Of a DNA stretch of 64,000 bases, positions 17,129-26,628 are shown piece after piece. The translations under genes and the position numbers were made by a program. The notes beneath the pieces were generated by a model. The model had not been told where the DNA came from, did no database searches, and worked only from the letters and a program-made list of their open reading frames with translations. Origin of the DNA: CAZLGM01 sp964623625 (GTDB taxonomy: Bacteria; Desulfobacterota; Desulfobulbia; Desulfobulbales; Desulfocapsaceae); the NCBI GenBank assembly GCA_964623625.1, contig CAZUUJ010000006.1, forward strand, positions 1 through 64,000, given 5' to 3'. How positions within the stretch are numbered: position 1 is the stretch's first letter; each line of letters starts with the position of its first letter.

Positions 17129-18508
17129 TTATTCGGTACCTCTAATTTGTTGCTTGTTGCGCATGAGAGAAAAAAACAAACCAATCAGACTGAAACCAGC
17201 GAAAAATCCAAAGCAGCTATGCATGCTGGTGAGGAATTGGGGAACATTGGTTGTTGAGATCTCTTCTTTTCCTACAAAGAAGGCGAGAAAGGTGGTGGCA
17301 ATCATCATGCTGCACACCTGGCCTAGGAGACGCATGGTTGCCACGCTGCCTGATGCCAGGCCGTATTGACTAGTCTTCACAGCGCCCATGATCGCGCTCA
17401 TATTGGGCGATGAGAACAGGGCAAAACCGAAACCTCCCAGAGCCAGGAGGATGATAACCAACCAGACCGGGGTTTGGCTGTCTAAAAAGAGAAAGGCAAT
17501 CAGGCCGCATATGGTTATTGCCATACCGATTGAAGCTATAATCCGTGGTTCAATCCGGTCTGAGAGGCTGCCGGCCTTGGCTGAAAAGAGAGCCATCATC
17601 ACCGGCTGCACCATCAATACGAAACCGGCCTGCTGGGGAGACATACCCTTGCCATATTGAAGATAAAGGCTGAGCTGAAAGGTCACCGCAAAGGTGGCGC
17701 CATAATGAATAAGGGCTGCCAGTGAGGAAAATAGAAAAGGGCGGTTGTTCTCAAACAGCCTGACATCAAAAACCGGTGATTTGAGTTTTCTCTGGAGGAA
17801 GAAATAGAAAATCAGTCCAGCCGACCCCAGAGCGAAACAAGACCATCCGATCATTGAGGGTATGCGGGTTCCGCCATAGACCCAAAGGGAAATGGCAATG
17901 CCGTAAATCAGGCTGCCTATATGATCGAAGCTTTCCTCCGTCTGTCGCCATCGGCTTGGCAGAAAACGGTAGGTAACAACAAGGGAAGCAAAGCCTAAAA
18001 GAGCAATAACAACAAAGATCGATTTCCAACCCCAGTGACTGGTGAGCAGGCCACCGAAAAACGGCCCGGTTGCAAGGCCCATATAGACAGAGGTTACCAG
18101 AATACCTAGGGCTTTACCCCGTTTCCGGGGCGGATAGGCCGAAGTGAGGATAGCCATGCCTGTTGTCAGAAACATGGCAGCGCCCAACCCCTGAAGAGCA
18201 CGGCTGGCAAGAAAGATCCAGATGTCGGGAGAGAACACGCTGGCCAGGGCGCCAAGAGTAAACAGGGCTACCCCTGCCATAAATATCCTGCGCCGTCCAT
18301 GCATGTCACCAAATCTGCCCACCGGCAGTAGAAAAACAGCCGTTGCCAGCAGGTATGATGTGGCAACCCAGCTCAGCAGCACTGCGTTGATCTGAAAATC
18401 TTCACCAATGGCCGGCAAGGCCACATTGGTTGAGGAAATCATAAATGGAGCCATGAAGGCCGTTGTAGTAGCTACATAGAGAGTAGTCTTCTGCTCTTTC
18501 TTTTCCAC
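17129..18508 (-). CDS. MFS drug-resistance-type transporter (DHA2, 14 helices)
   Basis: 459-residue major-facilitator exporter of the DHA2/EmrB type. It shows the start APFMISSTNVALPAIGEDF, motif A GRFGDMHGRRRIFMAG in the first loop, motif C-like GLATGPFFGGLL in helix 5, and 13-14 predicted helices. It is likely a proton-driven efflux pump for amphipathic compounds. No adjacent membrane-fusion protein or regulator is visible. The gene is monocistronic. Confidence 0.92.
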   Translation of the reverse strand: MEKKEQKTTLYVATTTAFMAPFMISSTNVALPAIGEDFQINAVLLSWVATSYLLATAVFLLPVGRFGDMHGRRRIFMAGVALFTLGALASVFSPDIWIFLASRALQGLGAAMFLTTGMAILTSAYPPRKRGKALGILVTSVYMGLATGPFFGGLLTSHWGWKSIFVVIALLGFASLVVTYRFLPSRWRQTEESFDHIGSLIYGIAISLWVYGGTRIPSMIGWSCFALGSAGLIFYFFLQRKLKSPVFDVRLFENNRPFLFSSLAALIHYGATFAVTFQLSLYLQYGKGMSPQQAGFVLMVQPVMMALFSAKAGSLSDRIEPRIIASIGMAITICGLIAFLFLDSQTPVWLVIILLALGGFGFALFSSPNMSAIMGAVKTSQYGLASGSVATMRLLGQVCSMMIATTFLAFFVGKEEISTTNVPQFLTSMHSCFGFFAGFSLIGLFFSLMRNKQQIRGTE

Positions 18509-18887
18509 TTTTAACCGTTAGTTTTTAATGTTATTCAATCGATACCGGCAAAAGCTCCAGCCCTTGTTTTGTAATGATTTAGAGTAAATAGATCAAGAGA
18601 TAAAAGTATACTGAGGTTTGGTTATTTGGCCATGGCGAGGCTATTGCCCCTGAAAGATGGTCGGGCCCCATGATCCACATGACTTTCAGGATATCGATTG
18701 ATTTACACCACCACTTTCGGGTATCTTTTTCTATAGGCTTTAAGAGAAATAGTTAAACGTTATAGTATTGTTCGATTCAGCCATAGTTTGACAAGGTAGA
18801 CAGCGCACATGTCTTGTTGGCTCTCCTGGGAAGGAAAGACCAGCCAAGGACAAAATTGTCATCTCTCTTTCAAGGCTTTGGAAACAG
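18509..18887. other. Gene-free region between divergent genes, with a hairpin
   Basis: 379 bases separating the MFS gene (minus) from the exported-protein locus (plus), so it must hold promoters for both. CCTGAAAG (18649-18656) and its complement (18683-18690) form a hairpin around a GC-rich loop. TTGACA at 18788 is a candidate -35 box, but no good -10 follows. Confidence 0.45.
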
Positions 18888-19154
18888 ATGAAAATCTCTC
18901 GTCTCAGTGTTTTGCTGTTTTTTTTATTCCCCTCCCTTATTTTGGTTCTTCTTGTATCACCACAGCCTGTATTTGCTCAAAAAGCCCAGACATACTGCAG
19001 TATCGACTTACAGAAGCTGGGTATCCCGAAACCAAGGGCACCCAAGGAAAAAATAACATGGGATTCCTATAGCGAATTGAGATTCCATTCCGAAATGCTC
19101 TCTAGCCTTGAGATCGCTACCATCAATCTCATAAAATGGGAAGGCTCAATATGA
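18888..19154 (+). CDS. Small secreted protein, first gene of the exported-protein locus
   Basis: 88 residues with a clear type I signal peptide (basic start, hydrophobic core VLLFFLFPSLILVLLVS, cleavage after VFA). The mature part is about 58 residues with one Cys, and no family is recognised. Its stop overlaps the next start (ATGA at 19151-19154), so the two genes are translationally coupled. It opens the 24-kb run of exported proteins. Confidence 0.65.
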   Translation: MKISRLSVLLFFLFPSLILVLLVSPQPVFAQKAQTYCSIDLQKLGIPKPRAPKEKITWDSYSELRFHSEMLSSLEIATINLIKWEGSI

Positions 19155-19420
19155 CCAGACAATTGATGCTATGTTTTTTCATCTCCCTTACTCTTGTAAC
19201 TACTCCCATGTCTTTTAGCCTGGCAGAACCGTCATCAAAACATGATAATACAGCAGAAAAACTACTGGCAACAGCCCATAAGGAAGAACTCAAATCTGAA
19301 ATTGAGCGTTTGGGCTATGAAATTAAATATGGCATGTCAGAGAAAGAAGCGGCAGCCTACCAAATATACAAAAAGTATAGATCATTGCGTGACAAGGCAC
19401 AAAAAAAAGAACAGCTTTAA
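19151..19420 (+). CDS. N-terminal part of a secreted module protein, before a -1 frame change
   Basis: Encodes a signal peptide (MTRQLMLCFFISLTLVTTPM, cleavage after SLA) and a helical stretch with EELKSEIERLGYEIKYGMSEKE. It then reads CAA AAA AAA GAA over an eight-A run and stops at 19418-19420. The -1 frame is open from 19393 to 20733 and continues smoothly with Lys-rich helical sequence. I prefer ATG 19151 (GGAAGG upstream, ATGA coupling) to 19136. The real product is probably the fusion with the next entry, about 527 residues. Confidence 0.6.
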   Translation: MTRQLMLCFFISLTLVTTPMSFSLAEPSSKHDNTAEKLLATAHKEELKSEIERLGYEIKYGMSEKEAAAYQIYKKYRSLRDKAQKKEQL

Positions 19421-20733
19421 AAAAGGAACGTACTGAGGCCAAAGATGGCATATATTATGAACATATAAGTGTAGGAAGTTATCAGTACAAAAGAGATACT
19501 GGTCTGAATGTTAGACAACAAAACAGAGAAGCTGCCGATGTATATCACAAATCAAAAGAGCTGATTAAGAAATGGGAAGAGAGCGGGTACAGTAAAGTAT
19601 ATGGAAAGCTCCAAGACTCTGATTATCATCCTGTTTACAAAACTGACCCAGCTCGTACCCGATCAGATATTGTTGAACAGGCACTTCTCAAAAAGCGTTT
19701 TGATCAAGAAGATCAAAAACGTTTGGACTGGTTGACAACCCGGCCTGAGTCAATACTTACAGCTATTAATGATCTCCCGCCAGACTCTATGGTGAATGCC
19801 AAGCTGCCCCCACACCTGCGAGAAATTACAACCAAACAGGATCTTCAACAGCAATGGAAAGATGGCGCTTTCAGACTTATTGACAGGCAATTGAAGGAAT
19901 TTGAAGAAAGGGGGCTGGCCGCGGTACAAAAAGATGAAAATGGCAAATACATTAATTACAGCCTCGATTATGTGAAAGTCTGGGGGCAGCCTAAAATATA
20001 CTCCACCCCTCCCTGGCAAAAAAAAACAGCAAAGACAGCAACAACTAAGACTCAAAAGAAATCAACAACTAACAAAAAGACTTCTCAGCAATTGACACCT
20101 GGGACGACTTCTTCCCAACAGACGGTTACATCTCAGCCAGCATCAAAAAATACTAGCACCACTGAACTTAAAGGCTGGGTTCAGGATTCCAGTGGGAAAA
20201 CAGAGCTCGTCCATACCAAAGATTCCACAGGGAAAACCGCCAAAATAGTCGAGACGGATTATGACCCTGAAGGAAAGGTGACCGGGATGAGGGAGTATAA
20301 CCCTTTAGACGATACAGGGATGGGCTTTAGAGGCGAAGAGAAAAATGCTGCTGATGCTGCAAAACTGATTGAGCAGTACCAGAAACAGGGTGGCGCTGGT
20401 CTGTATCCAGATAAAACAACCGGCAATGTTGGTGGTGGAGAAACGACGGCAGAACAGCCAGAAAGTTATACATCCGGTATTATTGGAGGCTCTCTAGTTA
20501 AGACAAAGGGTAAAAAAAAGGATAAAAAGAAAAAGGATAAAGACAAAGCCGATTCCGAGAAAGAGCATTCCTCCAACGATTCAGAAAAGAAGAAAAAGAA
20601 ACAGGGCAAGCCTAAGAAAACTAAAAAGAAAGAGAAGTCACCGGTAAAGAAAAAGCAACCTGGCTCCAAGACAAGTTCCGTTAAAAAACAGAGTACTGGC
20701 GGTCATACGTGGACTATCGAGAAGATCAAGTGA
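19393..20733 (+). CDS. Secreted Lys-rich protein with the shared YxPxxDxGMG/YTSG module
   Basis: Open frame continuing the signal-bearing ORF above. No good start lies at its own 5' end, and TTG 19723 is only the first alternative start codon noted. Parts in order: helical region (19393-20020), Thr/Lys/Gln-rich linker (20020-20160), a segment with GKTELVHTK and ETDYDPEGK that recurs in the next protein, then the shared module (20292-20502: EYNPLDDTGMGF ... NVGGGE ... EQPESYTSGIIGGSLVK), then a very basic tail (KKKDKKKKDKDK type) to residue end IEKIK. No known enzyme motif. It is probably exported to the periplasm or surface. Confidence 0.65.
   Translation, partial: QGTKKRTALKKERTEAKDGIYYEHISVGSYQYKRDTGLNVRQQNREAADVYHKSKELIKKWEESGYSKVYGKLQDSDYHPVYKTDPARTRSDIVEQALLKKRFDQEDQKRLDWLTTRPESILTAINDLPPDSMVNAKLPPHLREITTKQDLQQQWKDGAFRLIDRQLKEFEERGLAAVQKDENGKYINYSLDYVKVWGQPKIYSTPPWQKKTAKTATTKTQKKSTTNKKTSQQLTPGTTSSQQTVTSQPASKNTSTTELKGWVQDSSGKTELVHTKDSTGKTAKIVETDYDPEGKVTGMREYNPLDDTGMGFRGEEKNAADAAKLIEQYQKQGGAGLYPDKTTGNVGGGETTAEQPESYTSGIIGGSLVKTKGKKKDKKKKDKDKADSEKEHSSNDSEKKKKKQGKPKKTKKKEKSPVKKKQPGSKTSSVKKQSTGGHTWTIEKIK
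19401..19408 (+). other. A8 homopolymer where the reading frame changes by -1
   Basis: Two Lys codons (AAA AAA, 19403-19408) lie in the zero frame within a run of eight A. Both tRNAs could re-pair perfectly after slipping back one base, and an extra A in the mRNA or DNA would have the same effect. Past the run, the zero frame ends within four codons while the -1 frame stays open for about 440 codons. Confidence 0.6.
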
Positions 20734-20980
20734 GGTCAATATGATATCTTCCAAAAAACAATATGGTGCAATCAGCAAAACGGTGTGAACGTTGATCGAG
20801 AAGTGCTTCCTTATAGGGGTTGATCGATTGTCAACCAGCAGTTTGGATCTAGGTCGCGTTTCAACAGAGGCGTTCCTAGGAGAGTAATTTACAGGTCATA
20901 GCGGGGCTTAGTAGTAACAAATTAGAGGTGAGAATGGTGTCCTGTTTCAAGTTGGCATTTACAAGTAGAAAAATTTTTAG

Positions 20981-23900
20981 ATGAAAACAAAAGGTTACAG
21001 TTGGACAATGCAGGGAAGACTCACAACCTTCATGATGGCCACGATTCTCACATTGACATGGGTATCCACGGCACCGGGGATTGAGGATATTGAGGAATTC
21101 CGTAAGCGATACAGCAGGGAGACTAAGGATCTGCAAGATGTCGGCAACAATAGGGCCAGAAAATTACGCAGGTCTGACGGTACGATTGATCGAACAAGCA
21201 AAGAGTACCAAAAGATCCAGCAGGACTACAACGCAAAGAAACAGGCGTTGCGGAAGAAGTATCTTAGCAAGCACCCTGCCAGCAAGGCCTGGAAAGAGTT
21301 GAAGAACCTGCCTGATGGTAAAAAGCTGAAGTCTACTGGCAGCGACAACGTGTCGAGCCCTTTCTCCGACATGGATATAACGGCGGCTGACAGAGCCAGT
21401 GCAAAAGCCGCAGCAAAGCACCTTAAGAACAAGGGGCACAATGTTACTTACGACCCTGACTCAGGAATATACTTGGATCACACAACGGATACCAAGATTT
21501 GGGAGCCATGGACCCCCGAAAACCAGCGAGCCCGTGCCAACAACCCTGAGGGGTACACACGCTCCGGGGCCATGGATCACGAGAATATACCTTCACCTGA
21601 CGCTCAATATGATCCGGAAGGCTACGTTGAAGACCTCAAGAAGAAGTACGAGGCTGCAAAGAAGGCCGGCGATACCAGGAGCAAAAACAAATTGGCTAGG
21701 AAGATGCAAGAGGCCATCGGGAAGAAGCCGGATACGGTCACAAAGAAAATGAGCGTGGATGCCGATCCTTTCGAATCCGGAGAGAGCACTTTCGGCGAGT
21801 CGGAAGCGGTCAGGAAAACCAGGGCCTCAGAGCGTGCAGAAGCTATGGATAAACAGGTCCAGGAGGCCCGGGAGACAGCGAGGAAACAGTCCAAGTCGCA
21901 AAAGCGTCAGTTCAAGGATTTTGCAAAACAAAATCGGGATCTGGGCAACAAAAAATCCGCCGAGGAATACACAGAGGCCAACAAAAAGATTGAGAGGACC
22001 ACACCGAAGTCTGAAGAGGTGCGTCTCGAAAAGAAACTGGAGCAGACGAACAAGGATCTGCAGGAGGCGAAGAAGAGCGGAAACCAGGAGAAGATCAGAA
22101 AAGCGTCAAACAAGGCCAAGCGTACGCCGCGGGAACTGGAGGATCTTCGGCAGGGAAAGGTATCTGCTACGGATATAGACGGACCGAGCGCCACAGATCC
22201 TGATGGTCCCGGTGTGAAGAAAACGGCCAAGACAAAGCCGATAACGGATCCCGATGGGCCCGGCGTGTCTTCCGGTAAGCCGAAATCGACCAAGCACACA
22301 GGAAAGAAGGGTGCGAGTATCGATCCAAACAAGACAACCAAGGGACTCAAGAAGCCCGAAACCATGGCGGGCAAGGCGGGAAGAATATCGAATGAGTATA
22401 TGGAAGGAGCGGTATTGATTCACCAGGCAAAAAAGGTAAGAGATGGTCTTAAAGAGGGCGATAATAAGAAAGTCCTTGAGGGGTTGGCTGGGCAGGATAT
22501 CGCAGATCGATCTGACGTTTCGGGAGGGAAAGACTATGTGGACGCTAAGGGCGCGGAAGCAGATTCCGTATCCGCCGAAGCCGAGGCGGCGGTTGTCGCC
22601 AAGCTGAAGCGGATGGGTGCAACCCCGAAGGAAATTGAGGAATACCGCAAAAACTACGGCAAGGACGGGAGTAAGACCAGGGAGATCGTCAACCAGGTCA
22701 AATCACGCGGCGGCAAGGATGAGAAAGGGCACAAAGCGATTGAAGGGATGAGCGCCGAAGAGGACAGCTGGACACCTTCGGAGCAGTTGAAGGAAGGGGT
22801 TAAACAGGCAGGATCCTATGGGGAGACCGTTCTGGATGGTGCCTCACTCGGGGGCGTTAGCCGGGGAAAGCAATCTCAGAGTGATCTTGATAGTGCCGTA
22901 GCAGATGCGGATCATGTCTGGAAACAGGCGGAGGAAAACGTGAAGAGCAAGCTCTACACAGAACTCCGTGACCGGGGCGCAACGAAGACAGAAGCACGCG
23001 AAGCCGTGAAAGACTATTTCAAAGATAAGAGCGGAGTCCAGGACCTCATGGCTGTATTGAAAAAACGTGACCCGGAAAAGGCAAAGGGATCCGAACGTAA
23101 GAAAGACGGTTTGACTACAGATAATGTGGATATCGAGGACGATGGTGAAGGTGCGGTTGAGAGGGTTAAAAAGTCATTCTCCGATGCCGGTAAGACGATG
23201 AAAGAAGTCCTTGTTGATACGCCCAGAGAGTACGTAAAGCAGGCGGGAAAAGACATTGCGGATGCGACGCATGATGCGTTGGAAGTTATTGGGGTTGGTT
23301 CTGTGAAAAATAGGGAAGAGAAGAATGCGGCGGAAAGGAATGCGGAGGCCGCTGCCCAGCGGGGCATGAAGATCGAGAAACTGGTGAAGCTCGGAGCAAC
23401 GAAAGAGGAAGCTGAGACGGCTGTAGACGGCAAGCACGGTGAGGTCTCAAAACTGACAAAGCAACTCCTTAAGAAAAACGCTGAAAAGAAAAAAGCGGAA
23501 GAGGAGAAAATTGGACACGAAAAGGCTGAGAAGAAAAAAAGAGACGCTATTGAGCAGGATGAACAAGAAGAAAAAGATGTTGATCCACTAGCTCAGGAAG
23601 AGGAAGTATCTATAGATGCTGAGGAAAAAGAGAAAAAAAAGAGAAGAAAAAAAGCCATAGCAGAGGAGGATAAAGAGGAGATCACAGAAGAAGAAAGGGA
23701 AGGTGAAGCTGGTGAAATAGCTCAAGAAGATAATGAACAAAAGGGAAAAACAATAAAAGAATCTGCCTCATCTCCACCAAGTACCGACACATTCGATGAA
23801 GAAATGGGCGAGGCTGAGAACTCAAAGGGTAAAACAAAGCTAATTTATACAAAAAACAAGTCAAATGGCTCCATTATTCGAATAACTGAAATTGATTATG

Positions 23901-24550
23901 ATCCACTGGGAAATGAGATTGAAAGAAGAATAACTTCGTCTTCAGGAGATGTTATAACCCAGCGGCCTTCGAGTGATGATGAGCATCAACCTGAAAGTGG
24001 AGGATATGAGCCTCGAAATGATCCAAGTATGGGGTTTACCTCTCCAACCGAAGAACAGATAACAAAAGCAGGGCAAAAGGGTGAGGATTATAGAACTAGG
24101 GGACCGACAGGCCGTATTCCCAAAGAAACCACTGGTGCAATAGGTGATGGAGATCCTATAGCACAGCCAGACAGCTACACATCAGGTACTATGGGAGGGC
24201 CTCTCACTAAAAAAGAGAAAAAGCACGATAGCGAGGGTAAAGAAGAAACTGATTCGCCACAGTCCGAGCGTGTCGGAGAACATCCATCCGATCCTAATGT
24301 AGGCAGTTATTCAACAACCTCAAATACAGGCAGTAATAAAGATAAAAAACAGCAAAAAGCAAAGAGATACTATTTAAAATGCCGAACTTGCGGACATAAG
24401 ATATATGCCAAGTCATCAAAAGAAGTTGATCAATACAACAAATCCCTTGCCATTAAATGCGGTAAACGAGGCTTGGCGGGAGACCAGGAATGTGGTCGAG
24501 CGTGTCCAAAATGTGGGAGCATCAATACAATGATTGGAGGCAGAGAATAA
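20981..24550 (+). CDS. 1189-residue Lys/Glu-rich exported protein with shared module and zinc-ribbon end
   Basis: No family recognised. A hydrophobic segment at residues 14-32 after a basic start suggests a signal peptide. Then come long charged helical stretches, two TDPDGPGV-like repeats (22190-22270), and three similar helical units with the core GAT-x-x-EA/EI (22600-22710, 22949-23070, 23370-23478). A strongly acidic/basic low-complexity stretch (23480-23780) follows, then GKTKLIYTK...EIDYDPLGN, which matches the upstream protein. The shared module is at 24000-24212 (YEPRNDPSMGF ... QPDSYTSGTMGGPL). The end has CRTCGH and CPKCGS pairs, like a zinc ribbon. The 5' two-thirds looks GC-richer than the rest, suggesting a mosaic gene. 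No clear ribosome site precedes ATG. Confidence 0.75.
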   Translation: MKTKGYSWTMQGRLTTFMMATILTLTWVSTAPGIEDIEEFRKRYSRETKDLQDVGNNRARKLRRSDGTIDRTSKEYQKIQQDYNAKKQALRKKYLSKHPASKAWKELKNLPDGKKLKSTGSDNVSSPFSDMDITAADRASAKAAAKHLKNKGHNVTYDPDSGIYLDHTTDTKIWEPWTPENQRARANNPEGYTRSGAMDHENIPSPDAQYDPEGYVEDLKKKYEAAKKAGDTRSKNKLARKMQEAIGKKPDTVTKKMSVDADPFESGESTFGESEAVRKTRASERAEAMDKQVQEARETARKQSKSQKRQFKDFAKQNRDLGNKKSAEEYTEANKKIERTTPKSEEVRLEKKLEQTNKDLQEAKKSGNQEKIRKASNKAKRTPRELEDLRQGKVSATDIDGPSATDPDGPGVKKTAKTKPITDPDGPGVSSGKPKSTKHTGKKGASIDPNKTTKGLKKPETMAGKAGRISNEYMEGAVLIHQAKKVRDGLKEGDNKKVLEGLAGQDIADRSDVSGGKDYVDAKGAEADSVSAEAEAAVVAKLKRMGATPKEIEEYRKNYGKDGSKTREIVNQVKSRGGKDEKGHKAIEGMSAEEDSWTPSEQLKEGVKQAGSYGETVLDGASLGGVSRGKQSQSDLDSAVADADHVWKQAEENVKSKLYTELRDRGATKTEAREAVKDYFKDKSGVQDLMAVLKKRDPEKAKGSERKKDGLTTDNVDIEDDGEGAVERVKKSFSDAGKTMKEVLVDTPREYVKQAGKDIADATHDALEVIGVGSVKNREEKNAAERNAEAAAQRGMKIEKLVKLGATKEEAETAVDGKHGEVSKLTKQLLKKNAEKKKAEEEKIGHEKAEKKKRDAIEQDEQEEKDVDPLAQEEEVSIDAEEKEKKKRRKKAIAEEDKEEITEEEREGEAGEIAQEDNEQKGKTIKESASSPPSTDTFDEEMGEAENSKGKTKLIYTKNKSNGSIIRITEIDYDPLGNEIERRITSSSGDVITQRPSSDDEHQPESGGYEPRNDPSMGFTSPTEEQITKAGQKGEDYRTRGPTGRIPKETTGAIGDGDPIAQPDSYTSGTMGGPLTKKEKKHDSEGKEETDSPQSERVGEHPSDPNVGSYSTTSNTGSNKDKKQQKAKRYYLKCRTCGHKIYAKSSKEVDQYNKSLAIKCGKRGLAGDQECGRACPKCGSINTMIGGRE

Positions 24551-24702
24551 CTAGCGAAACATACCAGTTTATGAATATGGTCCATTTATTAATATGAAGA
24601 CTTTTCTTTCTTTCTTTTATAATGTTATTTTTACATTCATATACATATAAAACAGACTCATTCAATGCCGAGATTTTTACAGCTCTTGAAAGGAGAAAGG
24701 CC

Positions 24703-26613
24703 ATGAGATTGATTTTGGCAGTAATTCTTGTCGCATCAACCGTGTTAGTTGGTTGCATCCCCACCGAAACCAGCAAGACCGATAAAGATCTGGCGCCCGT
24801 TGACTACCTGAAGGCTGTCGAACACTATGACAAGGTGCTTTATGAAGCAATAGCAAAAGAAAGGGAAGCCATCGCTTTCAGGAAGGAGACAGAAAAAAAG
24901 TTCTCCCAGGCCAAAATCGTTCTCGTTTCCGACTACCTGAATAGAGCAGCGGTGTTAGCTGCAAATAATGAAAAGAACTGCTCAGTTGCACTTGGTGAGG
25001 CAATTTCACATTTGGAGAGTATTAAAAAGTGGGATGATAAAGATAGTCGCCTTGACGGCATGCTGGCTCAATATCAAGAAGAGAAGGCAGAACTGGATGC
25101 CGATCTTGCTAGGCTGGAAGAGCAGTTCACTGGTTACCGGTTTGGAGAAGCCGGTCAGACTGTCCTAAAGCTTTTAGCGAAACGCCCGGCGAATAAAGAA
25201 TTATTGGAAAAAAAGGAATTAATAACAAAACTAAACGCCGCATATACAACATTCCAACAACAGCTTACAGCAGGTGAACTCAAAAAAGCACATGACACCG
25301 GACTGGCGTTGGCAAAGATCCTGCCTTCGAATATGGATTTCAATAAATCAGCAGCCAGAAGTGATCTCATCGCAGCAATAAAAGCTGAAGCACAAGCACT
25401 TACAGATAAAAAGGAATATGTTGCCGCCATTGACTTTCTAAAGCAATTTGAGCTATCCGAGTTCGACCAACTCATCACTGAAGCAATAGAGGCAAAAGCA
25501 AAATTGCTGACCCAGGAAAAGAAGTATTCTGCTGCTGTTGCATTCCTCAAACAATTCGAGCCTCCCCAGTTTGATAATCTGATTGACAAAATCAGGACAA
25601 CTGGCAGCAACGACTATTATTCCCGTGCGCTTCAGGAGGACACAGCTGGAAATACGTATCTCAGTTACCTGCTGCTAAAAAAAGCGGATACATTCCAGAA
25701 TGCTTCAACTGCAGCTAAAAAGAAAGACAATGTAAGATTTAATCTGCAGAAAAAAAATGATGACTTTGTCGATCAGGCACTCCAGGAGTATATCGCTATT
25801 GCCAGCTTCGATTCCCCCTCCCATGATCCGGATGCCGGTTTGCAATTTTCCGACTCCCTTACCAGCTACCTCTATGACGTGCTTCCCTATGGTATAAATA
25901 TTCTGGAAAGGGATAAAATCGACTTGATTCTCAAAGAAAGAAAACAATCGAACAATATTGGCAGGATGTTGGGCGCAAACCTTGTCGTCACAGGCCGTGT
26001 GTCCCTCTTTAAGATCGAAACGTCTGAGGATAAACGTACTGCAACTGCCAAAGTGGTGACCGGAGAGAAGGTTGTTCCAAATCCGGAATATACCCGGATG
26101 ATGAGCCAATATGGGACCGACACCAAAAAATGGCCATCAGTACCTGCAGCAACGATGGTCAATAAAACCCATCAGCTGATCAGTTACAATAAGGGAACAG
26201 CCCGTTTGAAAGGCTTTGCAAAGGTCAGTGTCCGTATTTTTGATACATCCAAGTCCGCAATATCTTTTGTGAAAGATTATCCAGCCGCCATTGAAGATGT
26301 TTCGGAGTTCCAGGATGAGGTGAAGGCTGCCAATATCCCTTATATTCCGAAAAAGTTAATGAGTTCCATTGAGGCAAAAGCGGCGATGCGAAACGAAATT
26401 GTCGCTGCCATCGGTAAAGTTGTCCAGTCTTCATTCAATCAGCGGGAAAGGCGGTTTCTTGAGCAGGCAAAACATATGCTTCAGCGCCGCGAAAAGCAAA
26501 AAGCCGTCGAGTCGCTGGCCAAAGGATACCATTATTGCATGCGGGACCGGATACCGGCCGATAACGCGGCTTTTATAGAAATGCTCAAGGCAATTGACAC
26601 TGTTCTCGATTAA
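24703..26613 (+). CDS. Large CsgG-like lipoprotein (paralogue of 40982-42682)
   Basis: 636 residues. Lipoprotein signal with lipobox LVGC at residues 15-18; the residue after Cys is Ile, so outer-membrane sorting is expected. Residues 30-350 are helical repeat-like sequence with two similar units (KKEYVAAIDFLKQFE and KKYSAAVAFLKQFE). Residues 365-640 resemble the CsgG/FlgO-type fold: IASFDSPSHDPD, LPYGINILERDKID, GANLVVTGRVSLF. The same C-terminal half recurs in the gene at 40982. It probably forms or supports an outer-membrane secretion or ring structure. ATG 24703 has the ribosome site AAAGGAGAAAGG; the upstream ATG lacks one. Confidence 0.8.
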   Translation: MRLILAVILVASTVLVGCIPTETSKTDKDLAPVDYLKAVEHYDKVLYEAIAKEREAIAFRKETEKKFSQAKIVLVSDYLNRAAVLAANNEKNCSVALGEAISHLESIKKWDDKDSRLDGMLAQYQEEKAELDADLARLEEQFTGYRFGEAGQTVLKLLAKRPANKELLEKKELITKLNAAYTTFQQQLTAGELKKAHDTGLALAKILPSNMDFNKSAARSDLIAAIKAEAQALTDKKEYVAAIDFLKQFELSEFDQLITEAIEAKAKLLTQEKKYSAAVAFLKQFEPPQFDNLIDKIRTTGSNDYYSRALQEDTAGNTYLSYLLLKKADTFQNASTAAKKKDNVRFNLQKKNDDFVDQALQEYIAIASFDSPSHDPDAGLQFSDSLTSYLYDVLPYGINILERDKIDLILKERKQSNNIGRMLGANLVVTGRVSLFKIETSEDKRTATAKVVTGEKVVPNPEYTRMMSQYGTDTKKWPSVPAATMVNKTHQLISYNKGTARLKGFAKVSVRIFDTSKSAISFVKDYPAAIEDVSEFQDEVKAANIPYIPKKLMSSIEAKAAMRNEIVAAIGKVVQSSFNQRERRFLEQAKHMLQRREKQKAVESLAKGYHYCMRDRIPADNAAFIEMLKAIDTVLD

Positions 26614-26628
26614 TCGGAGGATTTCATC

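Noticed and set aside
18780..18887. Possible cyclic-di-GMP riboswitch upstream of the exported-protein locus
   Set aside because: The GEMM core segments could not be found in order; only generic GGAAAG-type bases are present.
18809..19072. 87-residue frame overlapping the first secreted-protein gene
   Set aside because: The overlapping frame at 18888 has a clear signal peptide and ATGA coupling; this one has neither.
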